Part shown: positions 1 to 9,989 of the stretch, piece after piece
Numbering within the stretch: position 1 is the first letter of the stretch
Layout of the letters: each line of letters begins with the position of its first letter
NCBI GenBank assembly: GCA_900540175.1
Contig: UQFG01000001.1
Coordinates: 1 to 64,000 of the forward strand
DNA from: an uncultured Mollicutes bacterium
GTDB taxonomy: Bacteria > Bacillota_I > Bacilli_A > Acholeplasmatales > Anaeroplasmataceae
Reading direction: 5' to 3'
Length of the DNA stretch: 64,000 nucleotides
Translations under genes and position numbers: made by a program
Notes under the pieces: model-generated
The model's input: the letters and a program-made list of their open reading frames with translations, nothing else
Told to the model about the DNA's origin: nothing
The model's database searches: none

Positions 1-163
1 CTTTCCTTAAACGGAACGATCGAAGTGGTTTTATCGGGAAAGAAAGAAACGATTTCGTTGGATAGCGTATTGCAATTTGTGCTTGTGGATCAAACGTACC
101 AGATGGACGCAACGGTGACGGTCGGTTTCTTTGAAAACCAACTGACAGTCGATTTCCAATATG
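1..163 (+). repeat. Exact direct repeat, copy 1
   Basis: Bases 1-163 are identical to bases 1174-1336, an offset of 1173 bp (391 codons, so the frame is kept). The match may extend left beyond the window. The two copies diverge abruptly after this block. Confidence 0.95.
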
Positions 164-3100
164 TCGATGGTTATCTTTACATCAGTTTGTGGAATCAAAC
201 GTTAAAATTGAAATTGGCCGATCTTCCTGCTTTGGCGGAAGAAATCTTGAAGCGACTGGATTTATCGCTTCCTTCCATTGATCAAGAAAAAGAGGATTGG
301 TTCCGAATTTTGGATTGTATCACGATGATCGATCACGGCATCGAAATCGATTTATCGGAAGTATTTCCCCAAATTGCCGTGATTACAGTTGCATTATTCT
401 TCTTACAAGAGGAACAAAGTGGTCTTAAGTTGACTCTTTCATCCGACTTCTTTGATTTAAATGTCCTCGTTTCTAAAAGTGATCGGACAGAACAAGTGAC
501 GGTTCCGAATCGACCTGTTTTGGATGAACAGTCTATTTTGGAGATCGTGGATTATTTGTGTGATCTTTTAAAAGTGATTGAAAATAAAAAGACGGAATTT
601 GAATTTTCGGGAGAATACCAAGCAATCCAGGTAGCCGGGGTTGGTGTATTGGATTTCAGTGACGGATTGGATTTAAAATTGGATTTAACCATTACGGATA
701 CCGGTAAAAATAAAATCGAAACGATCGGCATTGTGATCTTAAATGGGACGATTTATTTGGATTATCGGAATATCCATTTAAAAATAACATGGAACGAGTT
801 GGAACAACTGATCGGTGGAGCGGTTGATTTTTCGGCATCGGAATTGGATCTTGTTTCTTTGATCAATACGTTGTTTTCTTTTGATTTTGAAAAAATCTTA
901 ACGAATTTGGAAATTGTAGACGGTCAAATTGATATCGGACTTGATTTATCTTCGTTGGGTGAATTGTTTGAAACATTAAAAGACATTCAACTTCAAATCA
1001 AAGATAAGGAAAACGGATTTGATATCCATATCAACTATTTTGATTTATATATCGGTCTTAGACCGGATACCAATGCGGTCATCACAGTTCAAGAAGAAAA
1101 TTATGTTGACGGAAGTTTCTTGTTGGACAGTTTGGATTACCTGCTATCGATCATCGGTAAAACATCGTTTGACCTTTCCTTAAACGGAACGATCGAAGTG
1201 GTTTTATCGGGAAAGAAAGAAACGATTTCGTTGGATAGCGTATTGCAATTTGTGCTTGTGGATCAAACGTACCAGATGGACGCAACGGTGACGGTCGGTT
1301 TCTTTGAAAACCAACTGACAGTCGATTTCCAATATGCCGATGGCTATCTTTATCTGACGGCTTTTGAACAGACAATCAAATTTCCGCTTGCTGCTTTGCC
1401 GAAATTATTGGAACAAATGACCGACTCACAAAAACGATTTGATGTCGTAAGTGATGATACTGTGCTGGATGCGATTTTGGATTCTGTTACGATCATCGAT
1501 CATACGATTTCGCTTTCTTTAAAAGACTTGTTCCCGCAACTTGCGTCGTTATCGCTTTCTTTGTTTATGTTAGAACAAAATCAGTTGAAAATAGAGTTGG
1601 TTTCGGATTCGTTCTTTGCGTTTACGGCGATGCTTTCCGCTAGCAATCAAACGACGGTCGATCTTCCGAAAGAAAATGTCCTTGAACTTTCCGAATCCGA
1701 TATCCTGCAACTGGTTGCCGATATTAAAAACATCATAACGAAACTTGAAAACAGTGACGGACTTTCGGTTGATTTGTCTGTCAACATCGGCGATTTGACG
1801 GTAAAAGGAACCGTTATCGTTACGAAAACGCAAGAAATAAGACTTTCTCTTGTGTTGGTAACCGAAACGCAGTCGTTGCCTTTTGAATTGATTTATCAAA
1901 ATCAAAAAACTTACCTTAAAATCGGCGATTTGAAAATGGTATTTACGGCGGAAGATTTTGCCGTTATATCCGAAACGATAAAAGAAATGCTGGCTGTTTA
2001 TTTGCCTTCCGATGAGGATAAAACCGATGTCGATACTTTCTTAAAAGACGTTTTGAATTCACTGGTTATTCATCTGGAAAGACAAGAAGATTCTCTTGAA
2101 TTGGTACTAGATGTCCTCCAGATCAAACAGGCACTGGATGTGGCAATCACTGTAACGGAAGACGGCATCAAACTAAACGGAACCGTTGCCCAAAAAATCG
2201 CTTTTTCGATTGGTTTGAAATACGAAGTCGATCGATTGCCTCAATTGGATCCGAATGAGTATTTGGCTGTTTCGAATTTGGTTGCACTATTTGAAAATTT
2301 GGAAACGGGATTGTCCTCTTCCGGTGAATTCTTTATCAAAGTGGCTTCTTATAAGGTCGTTCTTCCTTATACCATGAATCTTCGCTTTGATTTGATTGAA
2401 CTACTCAAAGGTGTTCCTGTTTTTGAGGCCCTTGAATTGGAATTGGTAATTCGTTCAACGTACTATGAGCCGATTTATTTACGAATTACAAACGGTTTCC
2501 TTTACTTGGATTCGATGGATACCAAGTATCAATACGAATTGCCGGTTTATCGGTTGAAGCAGGAATGGGATTTATCTACATCCGCGCCACAAACCGATGC
2601 GATGTTTGATTTGATCGATGGTCTTTTAGAGGCGTTCTCATCGATTTTGATCACTTCTCAACCGACTAAATTGGAAATGGTGCTAGAATCCGGTTCTGCT
2701 CTTTCGCCGCTTTTGGATTCAATCAACGATGCGTTGACCAATGCACTCCAGATCGACTTTGAAATCAAAACGGTTTTGTTTGCGATGGAGTTGAAAGAAG
2801 AAGAGGCGGACTTTACGGTTTCGTTGGATATGTGCGTCATGGATATGAATGTATCCATGCAACTTCAAGCCCAAACAACCGCCCTGGAAGCAGGAAAAGC
2901 CGTTGTCAATTTGTCTGAGGAAGAAAAGGCGCAGTATGTTTTAACGACGGATTTTACGGATCATCCGTTTGCCGTACGTGTATTGGATCTTTTGAAAATG
3001 GTTCAAACAATTGCCTCGCTTCCGTTTGCCGAACAATATGACGAACTAGGGAATTTGGTTGGAAAAGGACAGAAGTTCGGAATCGATATTCCGCTCCAAT

Positions 3101-5280
3101 CATCGAGTTCTTTGGTTAAATCATTGAGTGTATCGGGAACACTCGGTGTTTATGTCAATACAACTTCATTAAACGATTTGGCAAAAAACATCATGCTGTC
3201 GGCGGATATTGATATCTTGGGAACTGCTATTTTAAATATTCAAATTAAGATCAAGGTTCAACTGTACTATGTCGGAGATGGCTTTTTGTATTTGAAAGTC
3301 GACGGTACGATTGCCGGTATTGCGTTTGATATTGCCAATATGGTCATCGATTTGGAAGCGATGATCAAAGACGGCTTATCATCGGATTCACAAACGGAAT
3401 CCATCCTTTATTTAAACGATTTCTTAAATGAGTTGATCAACGGCTTTACCACAACCCAAACGGAAAATGAAGTTTCGTTGACCTTATCTTCCGAAGCAAC
3501 CAAAGTTATCCATAAAATTTGGCGTCAATTGGTAGATTTGGTTCACCAGGAAATCGACGGATTGGATTTGGGTTCGTTTGGCAGCATTTTGGATTTAGGA
3601 GATTTGATCGATAGTATTGATAACTTCAATATGGATGTCAATGCTTTCGTACTAAAGTGCATTTCCAAAGACGGTGTATTGGATCGTTTGGTTGTTACGT
3701 TAAGCGGATATAAACACAACACGTATGAGGAAACCTCGCTTCCGATTACCATTACGGCTTTAGGCGCTTTGGAAATCGATCATTTCGATCTTTATATCAA
3801 AAGTGCCAAGACGTATGCCAATGTTTGTCTGGCCATGCGGACGGCCAAAGCCAAAGTCGATGAATTAGGCGATTTTGAATATACAGAAGAATATTATCAA
3901 AAGGCACTTTCGGTTTTGGATTATCTCCAAAATGAAATGATCGCTTCTTTAACCGAAGAAGAAATCGCCATTTTGAATGCTTCTTACAGCAATACGTCTG
4001 TTGCCGAAGCGGTTTTAAAATACGAACAGTTGAAACAAGACGAACAACAAATCAAAGAAATTCTTGCAACCGATGTTGCTTTGGTTGATAAAGACAGCGT
4101 CTTTGCTTGTTATGATTCCTTTGTTTACTTTTCTTCAAACGGTCTGGTTTTGACCGAAGAAGAGGTTTTGACGTTTGAACGGTTGTATCAATCGTTTGCC
4201 GAAGAAGAATTGCGCGATTATGCCGGCCAAATTGAGGCATTTGAACAAATCAGTCAATTGGATTTTGAAAACGACTATGAGACGGCTCTCAACTATCGGA
4301 ATCAATTGTTTGATCTTTATGATATTTATTTATCTTTATCGGTTTCGTATCAAGCGGTTTTAGAACAGTTTTATCCGGAACAATATGCGTATTTGATGAA
4401 ACTGACGACCGATTATGAGAATGCTTATCAGGCTTATTTAGAACCGCTGGTTCACGATTTTATCGGTGAAGAAAAAACCAAGGAAGAAGCGCAAATCGCT
4501 TACGATTTATTCGATATGGATGCGTTAAGTAAGCTGAGTTTAATCGAAAACGAACATCCGCTTTTAGATCAACTGAATGCCTTCGTTTATAAAACGTATC
4601 TTGAATCGTTTGATTTAAAAATCAATGCTATTTTGCGTCAAAGTGCGAAAAGCGAATTTGTTGCGACGATTCCGCTTTTAGAAGAAGAATATGCGACGTT
4701 CAGTTCGTCATTCCAATTGCTTTTAACGGCGGATATGGATGAACTTCATTCTATGTTGGAAGCATCCAAACAACTGTATAAAAAAGAGATCGAAAGTTTA
4801 AATCTTTTAGAAGAATTCCAAGTTCAAAGCACGATGGCTTATACGAAAAAAATATTGTTGGTTCCATCCGATGAACAACGGTTCTATGATTTTGCTTCTC
4901 TTGTTTTGGATGAAACCCATCAAGCGTTGGCACAAAAGGCCATTATGTATTATGAAATGGGCCAATTCATTGACCGAACTTCACTTGGTTTGGACAGTGC
5001 GTATTATCAGGCATGGGAGATCATTTATTACAGTTATTCGTTTATATTGAAAGTAACGGATGAACAAACCTCAAAAGAAGAATTGCAACAATTCGTTTTG
5101 GAATTGGAAACGCATGTTTACAATGCCTATACATTTGAGACGTATCGGTACTTCTTTAAAGATTATACGATGCTGAAAACTACCGAATCGGTTTCGTATG
5201 GATCGTTATTTGAAAATGCATCGGCCGATTCTTATGCCGGTATCATTTGGCAACAATATCAAAATCGTATCCAAGCGTAA
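1..5280 (+). CDS. Giant repeat-rich protein, 3' part
   Basis: The reading frame is open from base 1, so the true start and any signal peptide lie outside the window; at least 1759 residues are visible. I do not recognise the family. Roughly the first 1250 residues are beta-rich repeats of about 390 residues that alternate hydrophobic and charged positions, with recurring phrases such as LSLNGTIEVVLSGKKET and DGYLYL. The last 450 residues change to long acidic alpha-helical stretches with many Glu, Gln, Tyr and Leu, probably coiled coil. No LPxTG motif and no C-terminal membrane helix are present. Size and repeats suggest an exported or surface protein, but that is inference. A 163-bp stretch is exactly duplicated inside the gene. 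A terminator follows the stop codon. Confidence 0.75.
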   Translation, partial: LSLNGTIEVVLSGKKETISLDSVLQFVLVDQTYQMDATVTVGFFENQLTVDFQYVDGYLYISLWNQTLKLKLADLPALAEEILKRLDLSLPSIDQEKEDWFRILDCITMIDHGIEIDLSEVFPQIAVITVALFFLQEEQSGLKLTLSSDFFDLNVLVSKSDRTEQVTVPNRPVLDEQSILEIVDYLCDLLKVIENKKTEFEFSGEYQAIQVAGVGVLDFSDGLDLKLDLTITDTGKNKIETIGIVILNGTIYLDYRNIHLKITWNELEQLIGGAVDFSASELDLVSLINTLFSFDFEKILTNLEIVDGQIDIGLDLSSLGELFETLKDIQLQIKDKENGFDIHINYFDLYIGLRPDTNAVITVQEENYVDGSFLLDSLDYLLSIIGKTSFDLSLNGTIEVVLSGKKETISLDSVLQFVLVDQTYQMDATVTVGFFENQLTVDFQYADGYLYLTAFEQTIKFPLAALPKLLEQMTDSQKRFDVVSDDTVLDAILDSVTIIDHTISLSLKDLFPQLASLSLSLFMLEQNQLKIELVSDSFFAFTAMLSASNQTTVDLPKENVLELSESDILQLVADIKNIITKLENSDGLSVDLSVNIGDLTVKGTVIVTKTQEIRLSLVLVTETQSLPFELIYQNQKTYLKIGDLKMVFTAEDFAVISETIKEMLAVYLPSDEDKTDVDTFLKDVLNSLVIHLERQEDSLELVLDVLQIKQALDVAITVTEDGIKLNGTVAQKIAFSIGLKYEVDRLPQLDPNEYLAVSNLVALFENLETGLSSSGEFFIKVASYKVVLPYTMNLRFDLIELLKGVPVFEALELELVIRSTYYEPIYLRITNGFLYLDSMDTKYQYELPVYRLKQEWDLSTSAPQTDAMFDLIDGLLEAFSSILITSQPTKLEMVLESGSALSPLLDSINDALTNALQIDFEIKTVLFAMELKEEEADFTVSLDMCVMDMNVSMQLQAQTTALEAGKAVVNLSEEEKAQYVLTTDFTDHPFAVRVLDLLKMVQTIASLPFAEQYDELGNLVGKGQKFGIDIPLQSSSSLVKSLSVSGTLGVYVNTTSLNDLAKNIMLSADIDILGTAILNIQIKIKVQLYYVGDGFLYLKVDGTIAGIAFDIANMVIDLEAMIKDGLSSDSQTESILYLNDFLNELINGFTTTQTENEVSLTLSSEATKVIHKIWRQLVDLVHQEIDGLDLGSFGSILDLGDLIDSIDNFNMDVNAFVLKCISKDGVLDRLVVTLSGYKHNTYEETSLPITITALGALEIDHFDLYIKSAKTYANVCLAMRTAKAKVDELGDFEYTEEYYQKALSVLDYLQNEMIASLTEEEIAILNASYSNTSVAEAVLKYEQLKQDEQQIKEILATDVALVDKDSVFACYDSFVYFSSNGLVLTEEEVLTFERLYQSFAEEELRDYAGQIEAFEQISQLDFENDYETALNYRNQLFDLYDIYLSLSVSYQAVLEQFYPEQYAYLMKLTTDYENAYQAYLEPLVHDFIGEEKTKEEAQIAYDLFDMDALSKLSLIENEHPLLDQLNAFVYKTYLESFDLKINAILRQSAKSEFVATIPLLEEEYATFSSSFQLLLTADMDELHSMLEASKQLYKKEIESLNLLEEFQVQSTMAYTKKILLVPSDEQRFYDFASLVLDETHQALAQKAIMYYEMGQFIDRTSLGLDSAYYQAWEIIYYSYSFILKVTDEQTSKEELQQFVLELETHVYNAYTFETYRYFFKDYTMLKTTESVSYGSLFENASADSYAGIIWQQYQNRIQA
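1174..1336 (+). repeat. Exact direct repeat, copy 2
   Basis: This is the second copy of the 163-bp block that opens the window, inside the same reading frame. Third positions are identical too, so this is a recent duplication or gene conversion rather than selection on the protein. Confidence 0.95.
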
Positions 5281-5290
5281 ATGGATGCAT

Positions 5291-5350
5291 AAAAACCTCA
5301 AAAGATTGTTAAAGCGGATTTTGCTTTTAAGAATCGGATGAGGTTTTTAT
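5291..5350 (+). terminator. Rho-independent terminator after the giant gene
   Basis: AAAAACCTCA at 5291-5300 pairs with TGAGGTTTTT at 5339-5348. The 3' arm ends in a T-rich tract. Confidence 0.65.
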
Positions 5351-5363
5351 TTTGTTAAAAATA

Positions 5364-5372
5364 TGATACAAT
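5364..5372 (+). promoter_or_regulatory. Extended -10 promoter for the nitroreductase gene
   Basis: TGATACAAT is an extended -10 (TGn plus TACAAT) between the preceding terminator and the ribosome binding site GGAGG at 5391. No good -35 lies 17 bp upstream. Confidence 0.5.
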
Positions 5373-5402
5373 AAAGAAAACGACAAAAGAGGAGGAACAA
5401 GC

Positions 5403-5906
5403 ATGGAATTTTTCGAGGTGTTACAACAACGTTTTTCTTGTCGGTCTTTTCAAGAAAAAGCGATTCGAGAAGAGGAACTGCTTCAAATTCTAAATGCCGG
5501 TCGAAGTGCTCCGACGGCGGTCAATCGTCAACCCCAGCGGATTTTTGTCGTAGAAAATGCTTCTTATTTGGAGCAATTAAAAGAAGCAACGCGTTTTACA
5601 TTCGATGCGAAAACCATTTTAGTGGTTTGTCATGATCCAAGTGCCAGTTGGCATCGCAAAAACGATCAGAAAGATCACGGTATGATTGACAGCAGTATTG
5701 TTGCCAGTTTTATGATGCTGGCCGCAACGGCGCTTGGCATCGGCAGTACGTATGTTTGTGCGTTTGATGAAGAAAAAGTAAAAGCGATTTTGCAGATTCC
5801 CGGGGAATATCGGATCAATTGTTTGTTGCCGCTTGGCTATCCGAACGAATCGATGAAAGAACGCAATCGCAAACCATTAGAAGAAACCGTTCAACAGATA
5901 AAGTGA
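5403..5906 (+). CDS. Nitroreductase family protein
   Basis: A 167-residue protein of the nitroreductase/FMN oxidoreductase family, which reduces nitro or quinone compounds using NAD(P)H and bound flavin in the cytosol. The N-terminal FMN-binding signature is clear: RxSCRSFQ near residues 10-17 and [11 protein letters not shown] near 34-44. The usual later helix [15 protein letters not shown] (about 105-119) and a closing LPLGYPNE segment are also present. The length is that of the short single-domain members. GGAGG lies 7 bases before the ATG. The actual substrate cannot be read from sequence. The gene has its own promoter and is followed 8 bp later by trmFO. Confidence 0.85.
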   Translation: MEFFEVLQQRFSCRSFQEKAIREEELLQILNAGRSAPTAVNRQPQRIFVVENASYLEQLKEATRFTFDAKTILVVCHDPSASWHRKNDQKDHGMIDSSIVASFMMLAATALGIGSTYVCAFDEEKVKAILQIPGEYRINCLLPLGYPNESMKERNRKPLEETVQQIK

Positions 5907-5914
5907 GTGATAGA

Positions 5915-7207
5915 ATGAAGATAAAGATCATCGGAGCCGGCTTGGCCGGATGCGAAGCCTGTTATTATTTGGCTAAAAAAGGATATGAAATCGATTTATA
6001 CGAGATGCGTCCTAAAAAAATGACGCCTGCTCATCAAACCGACCGATTTGCCGAATTGGTTTGTTCGAACAGTTTACGAAGCGATTCGCTGGAAAATGCT
6101 TGCGGTATTTTGAAAAAAGAAATGGAAATGCTGGATTCCCTGATTATAAAAGCAGCCAGAAATCATGCGGTAGAAGCCGGCGGTGCGCTGGCTGTTGACA
6201 GAAAAGGCTACGCCGAGGAGGTTACGCAGGTCATTCGATCCTTTGAGAATGTTCATTTCATCCAAGAAGAGGTGAAAACGATCGATCCGAACGTTCCGAC
6301 CATTTTAGCGACGGGACCGCTAACTAGTGATGCGTTTTGTCAGACGATCAAAGATTTGTTCGGTTGCGATGATTTTTATTTTTTCGATGCGCAAGCGCCG
6401 ATCGTTTATGCCGACAGCATCGATTATTCCAAAGTTTATTTAAAATCAAGGTATGATAAAGGAGTTGCTTCTTATTATAATTGTCCGATGGATCAAGAAG
6501 AGTTTGAAGCCTTTTATGAGGCCTTGATTCATGCGGAAGAAGTGGAAGTCAAAGATTACGAGTTGAAAGTTTTCGAAGGCTGTATGCCGATTGAAATTAT
6601 GGCGAAAAGAGGCCCGCAAACGTTGACTTTCGGCCCGATGAAACCGGTTGGGTTAATTCGTCCGGATGGTGTAAAACCGTATGCCGTGGTTCAATTAAGG
6701 CAGGATGATGCGGCCAAAACGATGTATAATTTAGTGGGATTTCAGACGCATTTGAAATTTCCGGAACAAAAACGAGTCTTTCGGATGATTCCGGGGTTGG
6801 AAAATGCCCGTTTTGCCAAATACGGCCGAATGCATAAAAATACGTATATCAATGCGCCGGTTCTTTTGAATCCGACTTTTCAGACCAAAGCATTTCCGAA
6901 TCTTTTTTTTGCCGGTCAAATCAGCGGCGTGGAAGGGTATGTGGAATCGGCTGCCAGCGGGATTTATGCAGCCATCAATATGGATCGCTATTTGAAACAA
7001 AAGGAAATGGTGGTTTTCCCTGATACGACGGTTATGGGCAGTCTTTCGCTTTATATTTGCCGGGCTTCCAGCGAAGGTTTTCAGCCGATGAATGCCAATT
7101 TCGGAATCATGCGGCCGTTGGAAGTGGCTCATAAAAAGAAGGATCGAAAAGCGCTTTATGCCAAACGGGCATTAGAGGATATGCAAAAGGAAATCGAGCG
7201 ATTATGA
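5915..7207 (+). CDS. trmFO: TrmFO, folate/FAD-dependent tRNA U54 C5-methyltransferase
   Basis: TrmFO makes 5-methyluridine at position 54 of the tRNA T-loop, taking the carbon from methylenetetrahydrofolate with FADH2. The protein is 430 residues, normal for the family. It opens with the Rossmann dinucleotide motif [11 protein letters not shown] and continues with the family segment [20 protein letters not shown] and a late FAD-binding stretch [20 protein letters not shown]. The open frame extends upstream to 5819, but the conserved FAD motif begins at the ATG at 5915, so that start is chosen. Its stop overlaps the xerC start (ATGA). The trmFO-xerC order is usual in Bacilli. Confidence 0.95.
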   Translation: MKIKIIGAGLAGCEACYYLAKKGYEIDLYEMRPKKMTPAHQTDRFAELVCSNSLRSDSLENACGILKKEMEMLDSLIIKAARNHAVEAGGALAVDRKGYAEEVTQVIRSFENVHFIQEEVKTIDPNVPTILATGPLTSDAFCQTIKDLFGCDDFYFFDAQAPIVYADSIDYSKVYLKSRYDKGVASYYNCPMDQEEFEAFYEALIHAEEVEVKDYELKVFEGCMPIEIMAKRGPQTLTFGPMKPVGLIRPDGVKPYAVVQLRQDDAAKTMYNLVGFQTHLKFPEQKRVFRMIPGLENARFAKYGRMHKNTYINAPVLLNPTFQTKAFPNLFFAGQISGVEGYVESAASGIYAAINMDRYLKQKEMVVFPDTTVMGSLSLYICRASSEGFQPMNANFGIMRPLEVAHKKKDRKALYAKRALEDMQKEIERL

Positions 7208-8136
7208 AGAACGAAGAAGCCATTTCGAAGTTTTTGGATTATTTAACCAACGTCAAAAATTACTCTTCTCATACGGTTTTAAGTTATCAAACCGATCTTC
7301 GGGAATTTTTGGATTTTATTATCAGTGAAAGAATGGCGCCGGATTTATTTCATTTTCGGAACAACCGCGTGTGTAAAAACTATGTTTCGTATCTGTCTTC
7401 GCTGAATTTGGCATCAACCAGCATTCAACGAAAACTCTCTTCTTTACGCAGTTTTTATGCGTTTTTACTAAAAAACAATCTTGTAAGCGATAATTTTTTT
7501 CAAGATGTTCAAGCACCTAAAGCTCCCAAGCGATTGCCCAAAACGATCAAGGAGTCGGAAATCGCTTTGTTGATGAATGCCTGCGATTTGACGCAGGCGC
7601 TCGGGTATCGTAATTTTTGTATCCTTGAGGTGTTGTACGGTTGCGGATTGCGGGTCAGCGAACTTTGTGCGATGGAAATCAAAGATATCGATTTTTACGA
7701 TTTGACGATTGTCGTTCACGGCAAAGGCAGTAAGGACCGGATTGTGGTGATGTATGAGGCTTTAGCCGATCATCTGCGGCACTACATCAGCAGTTTTCGT
7801 TTGGATTTGCTGTATCGGGCCAAAACGGAAGAAGAAAACCGTTTCGTATTTTTAAATAAAAACGGGACTACATTGACCCCGCGCGGCGTACGGGTGATTT
7901 TGAATCAACTGATCGAAAAGGCAGGCGAAACGTTTCGGTTGTCTCCTCATATGTTGCGGCATAGTTTTGCCACAACTTTGTTGAATCACGGTGCCGATAT
8001 GCGCAGTGTCCAAGAACTATTGGGACATGTCAATTTATCGACAACCCAGATTTATACGCATGTTTCAATGGAAAACATCAAACGATCGTATACGCTTGCT
8101 CATCCCAGAGCGCGAAAGGATGAGAAAAAGGATTAA
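7204..8136 (+). CDS. xerC: Tyrosine recombinase XerC/D type
   Basis: A 310-residue site-specific recombinase that most likely resolves chromosome dimers at dif. An N-terminal SAM-like core-binding domain (about 1-95) precedes the catalytic domain. The catalytic set is visible: Arg150 (CGLRVSEL), Lys174 (HGKGSKDR), His249 and Arg252 (SPHMLRHSF), His275 (LLGHVN) and Tyr284 (TQIYTHV). It overlaps trmFO by four bases, which is the normal position of xerC in Bacilli. XerC and XerD cannot be told apart with certainty here; synteny favours XerC. Confidence 0.92.
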   Translation: MKNEEAISKFLDYLTNVKNYSSHTVLSYQTDLREFLDFIISERMAPDLFHFRNNRVCKNYVSYLSSLNLASTSIQRKLSSLRSFYAFLLKNNLVSDNFFQDVQAPKAPKRLPKTIKESEIALLMNACDLTQALGYRNFCILEVLYGCGLRVSELCAMEIKDIDFYDLTIVVHGKGSKDRIVVMYEALADHLRHYISSFRLDLLYRAKTEEENRFVFLNKNGTTLTPRGVRVILNQLIEKAGETFRLSPHMLRHSFATTLLNHGADMRSVQELLGHVNLSTTQIYTHVSMENIKRSYTLAHPRARKDEKKD

Positions 8137-8143
8137 AACAATC

Positions 8144-8172
8144 TTGTATCTCGACTTGTTTTTTGATATAAT
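8144..8172 (+). promoter_or_regulatory. Promoter of the lipoprotein gene
   Basis: TTGTAT at 8144-8149, a 17-bp spacer, and TATAAT at 8167-8172 preceded by TGA (extended -10). Confidence 0.8.
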
Positions 8173-8199
8173 GCTTTTGTTAGAAATGGAGTAATGAGA

Positions 8200-8901
8200 A
8201 TGAAGAAATTATTATACATGGCATGTTTATTCATCTTGATTATAAATTTAGCCGGCTGCGGCGGCGGAGCAAAGCGGCAAGCTATTTCGGATAATCCCGA
8301 TGAGTCCATCATGACGACTTTAAAACTGAATGAAGTGAAAAACGGTGTCAGTCTCAATCCGGCCGTCGATAAATCCAGTGGAAAATGGGTGGATGTCAAA
8401 ATCGCATCCGATCCGTCTTCGACGTTGTTTTACGATGTTGTTTCTTTAGACGATTATTTGAATGATCGATTAAAAGAAATTCGGTTGAATGTGCTTTATT
8501 TTAACGGGAATATTTTAAGTTCCGATGTTGTTTCTTTTATGACGGAAATGAATCACGAGGAATACGGTATCGGCGCCGAAACGATCGGCAAAGAATTTGC
8601 CGCTTTGACCGATTCTTCTACCTTGTACGGTTCTTTGGAGATTTCCAAACCGGTATCACTTCCACAAGAATACGGCAATCAAGATGGTAAAGAAGCCGTT
8701 TTGGCGGTCGCTTATTTGCCGACTTACTGTATTTATGCCGAAAACAACCAAGAGTATACGAAAATCTTTTTGTTTGTACCGGTTTATTACCATTTTACTT
8801 ACCGGACTCAAAACACCGTCGACGATTCGAATCTTTCGGATATGACGCATTATGCCATTCGGTTGACTGAAAATGGAACGCTTCCGTCTACAACAGAATA
8901 A
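8200..8901 (+). CDS. Lipoprotein of unknown function
   Basis: A 233-residue secreted lipoprotein. The N-terminus is a classic type II signal peptide: positive start, hydrophobic run YMACLFILIINLAG and the lipobox LAGC, followed by a Gly-rich linker. The acylated Cys would be anchored on the outer face of the membrane. The rest is mixed alpha/beta and I do not recognise it. The ATG at 8194 also fits the frame, but GGAG at 8188-8191 is only 2 bases before it and 8 bases before the ATG at 8200, so the latter is preferred. The gene is monocistronic, with its own promoter and terminator. Confidence 0.8.
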   Translation: MKKLLYMACLFILIINLAGCGGGAKRQAISDNPDESIMTTLKLNEVKNGVSLNPAVDKSSGKWVDVKIASDPSSTLFYDVVSLDDYLNDRLKEIRLNVLYFNGNILSSDVVSFMTEMNHEEYGIGAETIGKEFAALTDSSTLYGSLEISKPVSLPQEYGNQDGKEAVLAVAYLPTYCIYAENNQEYTKIFLFVPVYYHFTYRTQNTVDDSNLSDMTHYAIRLTENGTLPSTTE

Positions 8902-8910
8902 GGGTTTTGG

Positions 8911-8938
8911 AAAAATCGGTTTAAAAGCCGATTTTTTT
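8911..8938 (+). terminator. Terminator after the lipoprotein gene
   Basis: AAAATCGG pairs with CCGATTTT around an 8-base loop and is followed by seven T. Confidence 0.8.
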
Positions 8939-8968
8939 ATTTGAAACAATAATTTGTGTTTAAAATGC

Positions 8969-8997
8969 TTGCAATTATTTTGCAAAAATGGTAAAAT
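8969..8997 (+). promoter_or_regulatory. Promoter of rpsB-tsf
   Basis: TTGCAA at 8969-8974, a 17-bp spacer, and TAAAAT at 8992-8997 with an upstream TGG. The start of transcription would leave a leader of about 110 bases before rpsB. Confidence 0.8.
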
Positions 8998-9003
8998 ACG
9001 AAA

Positions 9004-9090
9004 GGCACAAAATACACATACCCTCAGAGCCGGTCGTCGTGTGCAAGAAATTGATGGAGGCAGGCAAAGAAGAGGGTAGAGGACAAAACA
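9004..9090 (+). ncRNA. Candidate structured leader of rpsB
   Basis: Between the promoter and the rpsB start, TACCCTC (9019-9025) can pair with GAGGGTA (9072-9078), enclosing about 46 bases with further complementarity (GTCGTCGTGTGC). Ribosomal protein S2 genes are often autoregulated through such leaders in bacteria. I could not match this one to a named RNA family by eye. Confidence 0.4.
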
Positions 9091-9114
9091 AAAATAAAAA
9101 GGAGAAAAAATTAA

Positions 9115-9972
9115 ATGTCTGAATCAGTAGTTTCAATGAAACAATTATTAGAGTCCGGTGTTCATTTCGGGCATACGACTCGTCGGTGGAATCCGAAAAT
9201 GGCAAAGTATATTTTCACGGCCAGAAACGGTATTTACATCATCGATTTACAAAAAACGGCAGCGGAGATTGAAAAAGCTTATGCGGCTTTATTCGAAATT
9301 GCCAAAAACGAAGGACGCGTTTTATTCGTTGGTACGAAAAAACAAGCGCAAGGTGCGGTAGAAGAAGAAGCCAAACGTTCCGGTCAGTTTTATGTGAACC
9401 AAAGATGGTTGGGCGGTACTCTCACCAATTTTAAAACCATTAAGAAAAGAATCGCCAAACTGCAAGAATTATATAAAATGGAAGAAGCCGGCGATTTTGA
9501 TAAACTCCCTAAAAAAGAAGTAATCAAACTGATTGCCGAACGGGAAAAATTAGAGAAATTTTTAGGTGGAATCAAAGAAATGCAAAAATTACCGGATGCT
9601 TTGTTTATCGTGGATCCGCGTAAAGAACGCAATGCTATTTTGGAAGCCCGCAAATTAAACATTCCGGTATTCGGTATTGTTGATACCAATTGCGATCCGG
9701 ATGATGTGGATTATGTTATTCCGGCCAATGACGACGCCATTCGTGCGGTTAAACTGGTTACTTGGGTTATGGCCAATGCCGTTGTGGAAGCAAACGGCGG
9801 TGCGGTTGAAAAATTCTCTGAACCGGAAGAAGTAAACTTAAGCGAAGAAATTTCAAAAGATAAGGGAACCCCTGTCAATAAAGATATTAAGAAAAAAGCA
9901 CCTGCAAAGAAACCGGCTGCCAAAAAACCGGCAGTAAAGAAACCGGAAGAAGTTAAAGCAGACGCTGAATAA
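9115..9972 (+). CDS. rpsB: 30S ribosomal protein S2
   Basis: S2 is an essential protein of the small ribosomal subunit that helps recruit S1 and mRNA. The family start [22 protein letters not shown], the segment FVGTKKQAQ and the [10 protein letters not shown] motif are all present. At 285 residues it is longer than usual (about 230-255). The extra length is a C-terminal tail of about 50 residues rich in Lys, Ala and Pro ([17 protein letters not shown]), a kind of extension seen in several low-GC lineages and probably disordered and RNA-contacting. It is cotranscribed with tsf, 17 bp downstream. Confidence 0.97.
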   Translation: MSESVVSMKQLLESGVHFGHTTRRWNPKMAKYIFTARNGIYIIDLQKTAAEIEKAYAALFEIAKNEGRVLFVGTKKQAQGAVEEEAKRSGQFYVNQRWLGGTLTNFKTIKKRIAKLQELYKMEEAGDFDKLPKKEVIKLIAEREKLEKFLGGIKEMQKLPDALFIVDPRKERNAILEARKLNIPVFGIVDTNCDPDDVDYVIPANDDAIRAVKLVTWVMANAVVEANGGAVEKFSEPEEVNLSEEISKDKGTPVNKDIKKKAPAKKPAAKKPAVKKPEEVKADAE

Positions 9973-9989
9973 GAATCGGAGGAAAAACA

